A stretch of DNA of 64,000 nt from contig NZ_FNFX01000002.1 of the NCBI RefSeq assembly GCF_900100975.1, forward strand, positions 248,001 to 312,000, in the 5' to 3' direction. Shown here in pieces: positions 7,872 through 14,846 of the stretch. This DNA comes from Methylophilus rhizosphaerae. Lineage in GTDB: Bacteria; Pseudomonadota; Gammaproteobacteria; Burkholderiales; Methylophilaceae. Positions within the stretch are counted from its first letter, which is position 1. The number at the start of each line of letters is the position of its first letter. The notes beneath the pieces were generated by a model. It saw nothing but the letters and a program-made list of their open reading frames with translations. It was not told where the DNA came from and ran no database searches. A program made the translations under genes and the position numbers.

Positions 7872-9929
7872 ATGCTAAAAAATAGATTTGTAGTCTTTGG
7901 GTTGTTTTTTGCGATATTAATGTTTTTGAACTATTACTTTACGCAGTCTTTATTACCTAGCCCAGATACAAAGAACCTCTGGTTCTACTCAGGGTTGTTT
8001 ATGATGGTATTTTCAATACTATTCATTGATCCATATTACTCTTCCCCAAAAAATGTAATCACGAACACAATCCCCTTAGCACTCACACTTATTCCAATTA
8101 AAGATATATTTGCGGATACTAAGATTTGGTGGATTTCATTTGGAGTGGTTATCACGCTATTAGTAGCTGCACTAATATCCCTAGTAATAAATGACGAAAC
8201 GAAGAGCGAAAATCATGTGCAAAATCGTCTCTCTGTTTTTTTGAAAAATTCAGTTGTGCTCTTTGGCCAGGGAAAGGTTTTATATTCCTTAGTATTCATT
8301 GCATCTTTGCTTAGTTACTATTCAATTCAGAATGACTACACAATAACTTTATTCTTTTTCTGGTGTGGCATTTTGCTGATAAACCCTAAGTCGCTTACTA
8401 ATACATTCAGTTTAACAGGCAAGAAATTGTCCACGAACGCAATAGGCGAAGTGTTCAGCATCCAATCAAAGCAGGTGCTTTTAGCAAAAGTCTTTAGAGA
8501 TAAAACTAACGTTAATAAATTCGATATTGTTGAGTTTCAATATTCAACTCAAGATGATCATACTGTTTCTATTGGGTTTATTTTTGATACCTATTTTCTT
8601 AATAATGAAAAGTGGATAAAAGTCTTAAAGCTTAAAAATGACATTCAACAAAATGCTGACCTAAATCCCAATATTATTTACAAAGTCAGTACCCAGCATA
8701 ATCCACATGCTGATTTAAATATTGATAAGTTTGTGGGAGTGGTTGTTGAAGGCTCAAATATAGAAAATATACGGTTTGAATATTCAAAGCAAAATGAAAA
8801 TTTGGAAGAGGGGCAGCTATTAGTAGTTGCTGTTGGAAGTAAAAGCATATTTTACCAAGTAGTCGAAGGTATAACAGCAATTGAAAATTTAGAGTCTAAG
8901 AATGAAAGTGGTTTCACTTGTGGAGAAGCTATTCAATTGGGTGAGTGGCAAGCAAACCAATTAAGCTTTATTAAATATGGCTGGGTGCCAAATATTAATA
9001 CTCCAATATTTTTAGCAGAGCAAAATTTCGCAATTAATCAATATGCTTATCCTGAATATCAATTAGGTGTTATTCCTGGCACCAACCTACCATCGGTTAT
9101 CAACTTGCATGATGCGGTTAGTCATCATATGGCATTAATTGGTGTAACAGGCTCAGGAAAATCATTTTTGGCCCGAGAGATTATTAATCAGCTTCAAACA
9201 GACACTAAAGTAATTTGTATTGATTTCAATAACGAGTTTGTAACAACATTAAATCCAGCACCTTTACCAATTATTAATGCGGCAACGGCAACTCAAATTG
9301 CTACTCACATTGATTGGATAAATAACGAATTAGATAAATTTGCTAATCAGCAAGATAAACCGCAAATAGCATCACGACAAGAAAACATTAAAACTCTAAT
9401 CAAAACTGAAATTGATGCATTTTTGGATGATCAGACATCCACTATAAAAGTATTTGAATTACCGGATGTTAGTAACACTACAGGCATTCTTGATTACACT
9501 AAATATTTTTTCAAGGTTGTTTTTGAAGTTGCCAAGGAGCGACTACTTGCTGGTAATCCTGTGAGAATCTGTGTAGCTATTGAAGAGGCACATACAGTAA
9601 TACCAGAATGGAATTTTGCTGGCAGTTCAGACAAGACATCTCAAAGTTTGGTTAACACAATAAGCCAAATCGCTCTGCAAGGTAGAAAGTATGGGGTTGG
9701 ATTTATGATCATTACTCAGAGAACAGCAAACGTTTCAAAAACTATACTAACCCAATGTAATACAGTTATTTGTTTTAAAGCGTTTGATGATACAAGCTTT
9801 ACTTTTGTAGGAAATCATATCGGTAAAGAGCTTGTAAAGACTTTGCCAAGGCTCAAACAATATCATGCAGTGGTGACTGGAAAAGCTATTAAGTCGAATC
9901 TGCCAATAATTGTAGACTTAAAGAGATAA
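7872..9929 (+). CDS. Membrane-anchored HerA/FtsK-superfamily ATPase (DUF87-like)
   Basis: 685-residue protein. The first 175 residues hold about six hydrophobic helices. Residues about 180-410 form a beta-rich region that begins IGEVFSIQSKQVLLAK and resembles the HAS-barrel of HerA. The rest is a HerA-type RecA-fold ATPase, with Walker A GVTGSGKS at 424-431, a Walker B ending in two Glu (VAIEEAHT, Glu571-Glu572), and LQGRKYGVGFMIITQR, the arginine-finger and sensor region of HerA/FtsK ATPases. Such ATPases usually work as hexameric rings that pump DNA or drive remodelling. It opens a three-gene operon with a small membrane protein and a caspase-like protease. The AT-rich codons differ from the neighbours. 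AAAAGGA lies 8 bases before the ATG. No nuclease is encoded beside it, unlike HerA-NurA or HerA-SIR2. Substrate unknown. Confidence 0.85.
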   Translation: MLKNRFVVFGLFFAILMFLNYYFTQSLLPSPDTKNLWFYSGLFMMVFSILFIDPYYSSPKNVITNTIPLALTLIPIKDIFADTKIWWISFGVVITLLVAALISLVINDETKSENHVQNRLSVFLKNSVVLFGQGKVLYSLVFIASLLSYYSIQNDYTITLFFFWCGILLINPKSLTNTFSLTGKKLSTNAIGEVFSIQSKQVLLAKVFRDKTNVNKFDIVEFQYSTQDDHTVSIGFIFDTYFLNNEKWIKVLKLKNDIQQNADLNPNIIYKVSTQHNPHADLNIDKFVGVVVEGSNIENIRFEYSKQNENLEEGQLLVVAVGSKSIFYQVVEGITAIENLESKNESGFTCGEAIQLGEWQANQLSFIKYGWVPNINTPIFLAEQNFAINQYAYPEYQLGVIPGTNLPSVINLHDAVSHHMALIGVTGSGKSFLAREIINQLQTDTKVICIDFNNEFVTTLNPAPLPIINAATATQIATHIDWINNELDKFANQQDKPQIASRQENIKTLIKTEIDAFLDDQTSTIKVFELPDVSNTTGILDYTKYFFKVVFEVAKERLLAGNPVRICVAIEEAHTVIPEWNFAGSSDKTSQSLVNTISQIALQGRKYGVGFMIITQRTANVSKTILTQCNTVICFKAFDDTSFTFVGNHIGKELVKTLPRLKQYHAVVTGKAIKSNLPIIVDLKR

Positions 9930-9958
9930 ACAAAAGCAATAAAATAGGGAGAAGAATA

Positions 9959-10405
9959 ATGGTTATGGACGTCACAATTACAACAGCAGCAATAGCAACT
10001 ATAGTTTCAGCAATAACTTCGGCAGCTGTAGCTTTGTTGATTGCTAGTAGGAACTCAAAAAAAGCAATTGATGATCAATTAGACGGGATACTTAAAATTG
10101 CTATCCAATATCCTTATCTTGAATGCAAAAGTTTTACCAATGCCTGGTCAAGTCGTTACGATCAAAATGACGAGAAGGCTTTAAGGTATGAGGTTTATTG
10201 CACCCTTGTTTTTAACTTCATGTCTAGGATTTGTGCTTTTTACAAGTATGACTCAAATAAAGTTGAACAACACATAGCTATAAAGCAGTGGGCTAGAATT
10301 CATTGCAAGTACTGGCGTGATCCTACAGAGGCTTTTGAGAATGTTGATACTTATGATAAGGAATTTGTTGATTTAATTGAAGGTTACTTAAAAGGAGCTA
10401 AATAA
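9959..10405 (+). CDS. Small single-pass membrane protein of the ATPase-caspase operon
   Basis: 148-residue protein that I cannot place in a family. It has one N-terminal hydrophobic helix (about 8-30) rich in Ala and Thr, a short basic stop (SRNSKK), then a cytoplasmic, mostly helical domain with several Trp and Cys residues (for example KQWARIHCKYWRD). The ATG at 9959 follows AGGGAGA; a second ATG at 9965 is possible. It lies 29 bases after the ATPase gene and its stop codon overlaps the caspase start by one base (TAATG). The tight linkage to both neighbours and the membrane helix suggest an adaptor or scaffold that brings the protease to the membrane-bound ATPase. That is inference. Confidence 0.6.
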   Translation: MVMDVTITTAAIATIVSAITSAAVALLIASRNSKKAIDDQLDGILKIAIQYPYLECKSFTNAWSSRYDQNDEKALRYEVYCTLVFNFMSRICAFYKYDSNKVEQHIAIKQWARIHCKYWRDPTEAFENVDTYDKEFVDLIEGYLKGAK

Positions 10406-11112
10406 TGAAAAGAAAGGCTTTATTGATAGCCAACACTAATGGGCTTGAAGGGGTCAAGGTTGATATTACAAAATTTTCTGCGTTCTTAAAAAGCAATCTT
10501 GGAGGTGCCTGGTTTGATTCGGAAATACAAATATTAGCAAATGAGTCCAAAGTAAGTCTGTTACGTAAAGTAGATGAATTAAAAAGACAATCGAATGACT
10601 ACACCATTGTACTTTTTAGCGGGCATGGTGGTTATCAACGAAGAACCGTTTTGGAAATAAACGGTAACGGTGAGACTATCCAAGAGAATGAATTGGCTAA
10701 TATATCTAAAAGACAATTAAATATTTATGACTGTTGTAGATCAATTATTCCAGAATCAACGGTTAAAGCAGCAATGGACTCAATGACCGTTAGATTCGCG
10801 GAGTCTGTAAATACTTATAGGCAAAAATTTGATAGTAGAATTATGCAAGCAGATGAACAGCTTGCTAGCCTTTATTCTTGTTCCATTGGACAAGTATCTT
10901 ATGACACCTCGAATGGTGGAGTTTATTTATCAAAATTACTAGATGCTGCAAAAAATGTATCTACAGATTTTAAACTGGTGAGTACTGCGCATGATGAGGC
11001 TAGAACTGCGACCATTTTGGAAAGTAAACTTGCTGGAAGAACCCAAGTGCCAGATGCTGTACTTGCTAAATCCATGTCATATAGGCAATTAATAATTTCC
11101 CTCTCCTCCTGA
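10405..11112 (+). CDS. Caspase-fold (peptidase C14) protease
   Basis: 235-residue caspase/metacaspase-like cysteine protease. It begins KRKALLIANTNGLEGVKVDI, the first strand and helix of the caspase fold. The catalytic His74 is in FSGHGG and the catalytic Cys is in IYDCCRS (Cys110-Cys111; Cys111 precedes Arg and is the likely nucleophile, as in metacaspase DCCHSG). The C-terminal part has SIGQVSYDTSNGGVYLSKLL, which looks like the caspase segment after the nucleophile that shapes the substrate pocket. There is no fused effector, sensor or transmembrane part, so targeting must come from its partners. Bacterial caspases with linked NTPases often serve in anti-phage defence. Here the partner is a membrane HerA-like ATPase. 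It starts inside the stop codon of the previous gene with AAAGGAG upstream. Confidence 0.85.
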   Translation: MKRKALLIANTNGLEGVKVDITKFSAFLKSNLGGAWFDSEIQILANESKVSLLRKVDELKRQSNDYTIVLFSGHGGYQRRTVLEINGNGETIQENELANISKRQLNIYDCCRSIIPESTVKAAMDSMTVRFAESVNTYRQKFDSRIMQADEQLASLYSCSIGQVSYDTSNGGVYLSKLLDAAKNVSTDFKLVSTAHDEARTATILESKLAGRTQVPDAVLAKSMSYRQLIISLSS

Positions 11113-11134
11113 TTACAGTCGTTAAAGAATTAAT

Positions 11135-12172
11135 ATGGATAAACGTATCCCCGTCACGCTGCTTACAGGCTTTTTGGGCAGCGGCAAAACCACCCTACTC
11201 AACAAGCTTCTGCATAACCCCGCGATGAAAGACACCGCCGTGATCATTAATGAGCTCGGCGAAGCAGGTTTGGACCAAATTTTTGCCAATAGCCAGATTT
11301 CGCAAACCATCGAGAGCGAGCATATTGCCGATAACACGGTGTTGTTGAGTTCTGGCTGTTTGTGCTGTTCACTCAAAAACGAGCTGGCCGATACCATGCG
11401 CGATTTGTTTTTCAAACGCAGCCTGGAGGCCGTACCACAATTCAACCGCCTGGTGATTGAAACCACGGGCATGGCGGACCCTGGCCCGATTCTGGCCAAC
11501 CTGATGAATGAACCGGTGATTGAATCGGTTTACAGATTAGACGCCGTAGTGGTGACGGTTGATGCGGCTTACGGCTTGCAGCAGATCGCATCACAAAAGG
11601 AAGCGTTGAAACAGGCGGCGGTAGCAGATGTATTGCTGATTACCAAGGCTGACACAGCAACGCCTGAGCAGATCAGCGCTTTGCAGGAAAAACTCAGCGC
11701 GATTAACCCGAATGCCACACAGCAGTTTGTGTCACATGGTGAAATCGACCCGATGGATATTGTCGATGTCGGCCTGTTTGATTTTGCCAATAAACAAGCC
11801 AACCCGCAGCGCTGGTTGCGCGCGCCTGCCAGCGGCTTCAGCATGGGTAAAAAAGGCACGATTCCGCAAGCGCCTGCGCATGACGATGTGACGACGTTTA
11901 CCGTTTACCTGCCCAAGCCTATGGTGTGGTCTGATTTTAAAAGCGTGATTCTCAAACTGTGCCAGAAACACGGCGAACAGTTATTGCGTCTGAAAGGCAT
12001 TCTGCACGTAGAAGACGCGCCTGCGCCACTGGCGATCCATGCCGTGCACTTTACACCTTATCCACCGACCTTACTGGAAGGCTGGGATGAGGACGAGCCA
12101 ATTAGCCGGATTGTAATTATCGGCAAAGGTATCGACGAACAAGCCGTGCGTGATATGCTCACCCAGTTTTAA
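11135..12172 (+). CDS. CobW/G3E-family GTPase (COG0523, YjiA-like)
   Basis: 345-residue metallochaperone-type GTPase. Walker A is GFLGSGKTT (residues 12-20). The metal-binding CxCC motif is SGCLCC (Cys75, Cys77, Cys78). Switch and Walker B region ETTGMADP and the guanine-specificity TKAD follow. The C-terminal CobW_C domain (about 235-345) includes the family's typical LLRLKGILHVED. Family members deliver Zn, Co or Ni; the metal here cannot be deduced, and no Zur box is evident upstream. The gene starts 22 bases after the caspase stop without a clear Shine-Dalgarno. It has host-like base composition, so it marks the right edge of the AT-rich island. Confidence 0.9.
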   Translation: MDKRIPVTLLTGFLGSGKTTLLNKLLHNPAMKDTAVIINELGEAGLDQIFANSQISQTIESEHIADNTVLLSSGCLCCSLKNELADTMRDLFFKRSLEAVPQFNRLVIETTGMADPGPILANLMNEPVIESVYRLDAVVVTVDAAYGLQQIASQKEALKQAAVADVLLITKADTATPEQISALQEKLSAINPNATQQFVSHGEIDPMDIVDVGLFDFANKQANPQRWLRAPASGFSMGKKGTIPQAPAHDDVTTFTVYLPKPMVWSDFKSVILKLCQKHGEQLLRLKGILHVEDAPAPLAIHAVHFTPYPPTLLEGWDEDEPISRIVIIGKGIDEQAVRDMLTQF

Positions 12173-12175
12173 CAG

Positions 12176-12371
12176 TAAGTGATTTAACGGGTAAATTGCG
12201 GCGTTGCGCGAACCAATTTCCGAACTCAGGAAATTCTCATGTATGACTTGAACATTGACTTCGGCCACTACGTTTAACATCGCTGCGCGAGTTAGCCTTC
12301 GTCGCAACACTGCGTGAGTTGTCCGGTTTCTGTGTTCGAGCGCCTTGCACTTTACCCCGAAAAATCACTTA
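12176..12371. repeat. Imperfect long inverted repeat (MITE-like element)
   Basis: A 196-base non-coding element with matching ends. TAAGTGATTT, 3 bases, GGGTAAA (12176-12195) on the left mirrors TTTACCC, 4 bases, AAATCACTTA (12351-12371) on the right. Similarity continues inward for about 55 bases per arm (left GGCG..CGAAC...CCGAACTCA, right the complement of TGAGTTGTCCGG...GTTCG..CGCC). The left end begins 4 bases after the GTPase stop. No ORF is inside. It could be a MITE, an old insertion-sequence remnant or a long structured RNA. Confidence 0.55.
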
Positions 12372-12415
12372 TTGGATAATGAAGTAGTCACCGATGTATT
12401 AGAAATGGAGTAAAT

Positions 12416-12940
12416 ATGGCACGTTATTTGGAAAGATTATTAGAAGGCTGGATTTTCAAAAGCCGCTGGCTGATGGCACCGATGTATCTCGGCCTGGTGG
12501 GCGGCCTGGTGATCCTGCTGGTCAAATTTGTGCAGGAATTTATACATATCGCTGCGCACCTGGCGACGCTGACCGAACAGGAAACCGTGTTATCGCTGCT
12601 GGCACTGGTGGACATTACCCTGGTCGGCAACCTGCTGATTATGGTGATCTTCAGTGGTTATGAAAACTTTGTATCGCGCATTGATACGGCAGATAGCGAA
12701 GACCGTCCCGAATGGATGGGAAAAGTGGACTACTCCGGCCTGAAACTGAAACTGATCGGCTCCATTGTCGCGATTTCTGCCATTGATCTGCTGAAAGCCT
12801 TTGTGCACCAAAGTTCTGGCACCGCCAGTTTCAGTACCGAACAAATGGCCTGGCTGGTGGGTATACACCTGACCTTTATCGTCACCGGCGTATTATTCGC
12901 CTGGATGGATAGAATTGCCGGTCACGGCGAAGACCATTAA
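12416..12940 (+). CDS. UPF0114 (TIGR00645/YqhA) family membrane protein
   Basis: 174-residue inner-membrane protein of the UPF0114 family (E. coli YqhA, 164 residues). Hydrophobic helices lie at about 18-40, 55-85, 103-125 and 142-162. The conserved ESRWLMAPMYLGL-type opening appears here as FKSRWLMAPMYLGL, and MVIFSGYENFVSR and LKLIGSIVAISAI are typical of the family. Function is unknown; an ion-channel-like role has been suggested for relatives but is not established. GGAG precedes the ATG. The gene is monocistronic and ends at a strong terminator shared with the converging hydrolase gene. Confidence 0.9.
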   Translation: MARYLERLLEGWIFKSRWLMAPMYLGLVGGLVILLVKFVQEFIHIAAHLATLTEQETVLSLLALVDITLVGNLLIMVIFSGYENFVSRIDTADSEDRPEWMGKVDYSGLKLKLIGSIVAISAIDLLKAFVHQSSGTASFSTEQMAWLVGIHLTFIVTGVLFAWMDRIAGHGEDH

Positions 12941-12959
12941 TGACATGATACCAATATAA

Positions 12960-12984
12960 AAAAGGCCGGGTTCTCCGGCCTTTT
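12960..12984. terminator. Rho-independent terminator between converging genes
   Basis: AAAAGGCCGG (12960-12969) pairs with CCGGCCTTTT (12975-12984) around GTTCT. A/T runs on both sides let it serve the UPF0114 gene (plus) and the isochorismatase-type gene (minus). Confidence 0.85.
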
Positions 12985-13018
12985 GCTTGTGTATCCAGTT
13001 CGGCTGGGCCGGAGACTC

Positions 13019-13564
13019 TTAACTGAGGTATTTATCCGTCGAAATCACCGAACCATAAGCAAAGGCGAATGCGGCCATGGCAGCAGCATGTGCTTGTGCC
13101 GCAGGCACAGTCACGCCATTGAATTCAAGGTCCAGCGTAGCACAGGCATCGTGTAATACGGTCACGGCATACCCCATATCTGCCGCCGCGCGGACAACAG
13201 CATCAATACACATATGGCTCATGGCGCCTACTACGACCACTTCTTCTACCTCATGCGCATCCAGTTGCTGTTTCAGGTCGGTCTTGCGGAATGCGTTGAT
13301 ATGGTTTTTGACAATCACCGGCTCTCCGGCCACCGGTGCTACACTCGCCTGAATTTTTACTCCATCGCTACCGGGAATAAACACCGGTGCCTCATCATGG
13401 GCAAATTCGTGCCGGATATGAAAAACCGGCATGCCTTTATGCCGGGTATAGGCAATCACCCTGGCAGCATTGGCAACCGCAGCCTCAATGCCGGTGAGCG
13501 GCAGTTTACCGGTAGGTAGATATTCGTTTTGCAGATCAACAACAATCAGGCCACTTGTTTTCAT
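13019..13564 (-). CDS. Isochorismatase-like cysteine hydrolase
   Basis: 181-residue hydrolase of the isochorismatase/nicotinamidase superfamily. The catalytic triad is visible: Asp10 in VVDLQ, Lys86 in VIVKNHINAF and Cys119 in MSHMCIDA, the usual SxMC nucleophile motif. I took the ATG at 13564, preceded by CAGGAGAG, rather than the longer open frame that extends upstream without a signal. The family includes nicotinamidases, ureidoacrylate and N-carbamoyl hydrolases, and the substrate is not clear. No NAD or pyrimidine gene is nearby. It is transcribed alone, convergent with the UPF0114 gene. Confidence 0.88.
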   Translation of the reverse strand: MKTSGLIVVDLQNEYLPTGKLPLTGIEAAVANAARVIAYTRHKGMPVFHIRHEFAHDEAPVFIPGSDGVKIQASVAPVAGEPVIVKNHINAFRKTDLKQQLDAHEVEEVVVVGAMSHMCIDAVVRAAADMGYAVTVLHDACATLDLEFNGVTVPAAQAHAAAMAAFAFAYGSVISTDKYLS

Positions 13565-13681
13565 GATGCTCTCCTGAGATGGATGCCTTATGTTAACCGG
13601 AACACAGCAGGCTGAGAAGCCGCATTTCAGACAGCACTGGCTCAGACATACACGCGACAAACAATATCCGTCGGCTGAATA

Positions 13682-13706
13682 AAAAGGCCGGTAACACCGG
13701 CCTTTT
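13682..13706 (-). terminator. Rho-independent terminator of ppk2
   Basis: AAAAGGCCGGT (13682-13692) pairs with ACCGGCCTTTT (13696-13706), an 11-bp perfect stem with a 3-base loop. On the minus strand it is followed by TTTTT, 13 bases after the ppk2 stop. Confidence 0.85.
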
Positions 13707-13718
13707 CCTTTGCCAACA

Positions 13719-14675
13719 TTAATACCTGGCAGGCACAAACATCTCTTGAGGCACCGGGCCGCGGATATAGTCATCGTTATAGACCCGCTGGGGCAATACC
13801 ACTGGCGCGTGTTCTACAACACCATAGTCAATCTGGCTTAACAAGTGATTAATGCAGTTGAGACGCGCTTTCTTTTTGTCTACGGCTTCGATGACCCACC
13901 ACGGCGCTTCGGGAATATGCGTACGTTCCAGCATGACTTCCTTGGCTTTGGTGTATTGCTCCCAACGGCGTCGTGATTCCAGGTCCATCGGGCTGAGTTT
14001 CCACTGTTTGAGCGGGTCATGGATACGCGTCATAAAGCGTAAGTGCTGCTCATCATCGGTGATGGAGAACCAGTACTTGACCAGAATAATGCCGGAGCGG
14101 ACCAGCATCTTTTCAAACTCAGGCACGGAGCGGAAAAACTCTTCGTATTCGTCATCGTTACAAAAGCCCATGACTTTTTCCACGCCGGCACGGTTATACC
14201 AGCTGCGGTCAAACAGCACGATTTCGCCGCCGGCAGGCAGATGCGAAATATAACGCTGGAAATACCATTGCGTCCGCTCACGCTCACTGGGCGCAGGCAA
14301 GGCAGCCACCCGGCAGACACGCGGATTCAGGCGTTGCGTAATACGTTTAATCACGCCGCCTTTACCTGCGGCATCACGCCCTTCAAACAGCACCACCACT
14401 TTTAACTTATTGTGCACCACCCAGTCTTGCAGTTTGACCAGTTCACCCTGCAAGCGGAACAGCTCTTTAAAATAGGTGTGGCGGTTGGACAGTGATGATT
14501 TGGCATTGCCTGTCTGCAAGCCATACACTTCTGAAGCATCGGCAAATTCGGCCAGGATCTGGTCCATGCGCTCGTCATCCAGTTCCATTTCCAGCTCTTC
14601 GTCAAAACTATCCATCATTTCACTATTAAACCGCTCATCCATAGAGAGGATGTCGGCAGACTTTTCAGTTGTCAT
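13719..14675 (-). CDS. ppk2: Polyphosphate kinase 2 (PPK2)
   Basis: 318-residue PPK2-family kinase, which moves phosphate between polyphosphate and nucleotides. The core starts near residue 63. Walker A is GRDAAGKGG (99-107) and Walker B is DRSWYNRAG (from 156), with ALPAPSERERTQWYFQRY as the lid-side signature. The first 55 residues are an acidic extension (DEELEMELDDERMD) seen in some one-domain PPK2 proteins. Whether it prefers ADP/GDP or AMP is not clear from sequence alone. It is divergent from the phosphate transporter gene, with a Pho box of its own upstream, so it is probably induced by phosphate starvation through PhoB. It ends with a strong terminator. Confidence 0.92.
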   Translation of the reverse strand: MTTEKSADILSMDERFNSEMMDSFDEELEMELDDERMDQILAEFADASEVYGLQTGNAKSSLSNRHTYFKELFRLQGELVKLQDWVVHNKLKVVVLFEGRDAAGKGGVIKRITQRLNPRVCRVAALPAPSERERTQWYFQRYISHLPAGGEIVLFDRSWYNRAGVEKVMGFCNDDEYEEFFRSVPEFEKMLVRSGIILVKYWFSITDDEQHLRFMTRIHDPLKQWKLSPMDLESRRRWEQYTKAKEVMLERTHIPEAPWWVIEAVDKKKARLNCINHLLSQIDYGVVEHAPVVLPQRVYNDDYIRGPVPQEMFVPARY

Positions 14676-14731
14676 GGGGATTCCGCTGCTGATATCTAAA
14701 GTTAACGAAGTAAAAATACTAGTTTTCCAAC

Positions 14732-14749
14732 ATGACAGTTTGATGACTG
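14732..14749 (-). promoter_or_regulatory. Pho box for ppk2
   Basis: On the minus strand the sequence reads CAGTCAT-CAAA-CTGTCAT: two 7-base PhoB half-sites 11 bases apart, 57-74 bases before the ppk2 start. Only one base differs from the CTGTCAT consensus in each pair of repeats. Confidence 0.75.
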
Positions 14750-14780
14750 TTTCATGCCTCCTTCTCCTTGACTGCTCTCT

Positions 14781-14798
14781 CTGTCATCAATTTGTCAT
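14781..14798 (+). promoter_or_regulatory. Pho box for pit
   Basis: CTGTCAT-CAAT-TTGTCAT: direct half-sites 11 bases apart, the classic PhoB spacing, 49-66 bases before the pit start. An AT-rich stretch (AAAAAATAATACT) follows where a -10 box would lie. Confidence 0.78.
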
Positions 14799-14846
14799 AT
14801 TAAAAAATAATACTCTGGTATCTCATTAACCATCAGGCGACCATTT

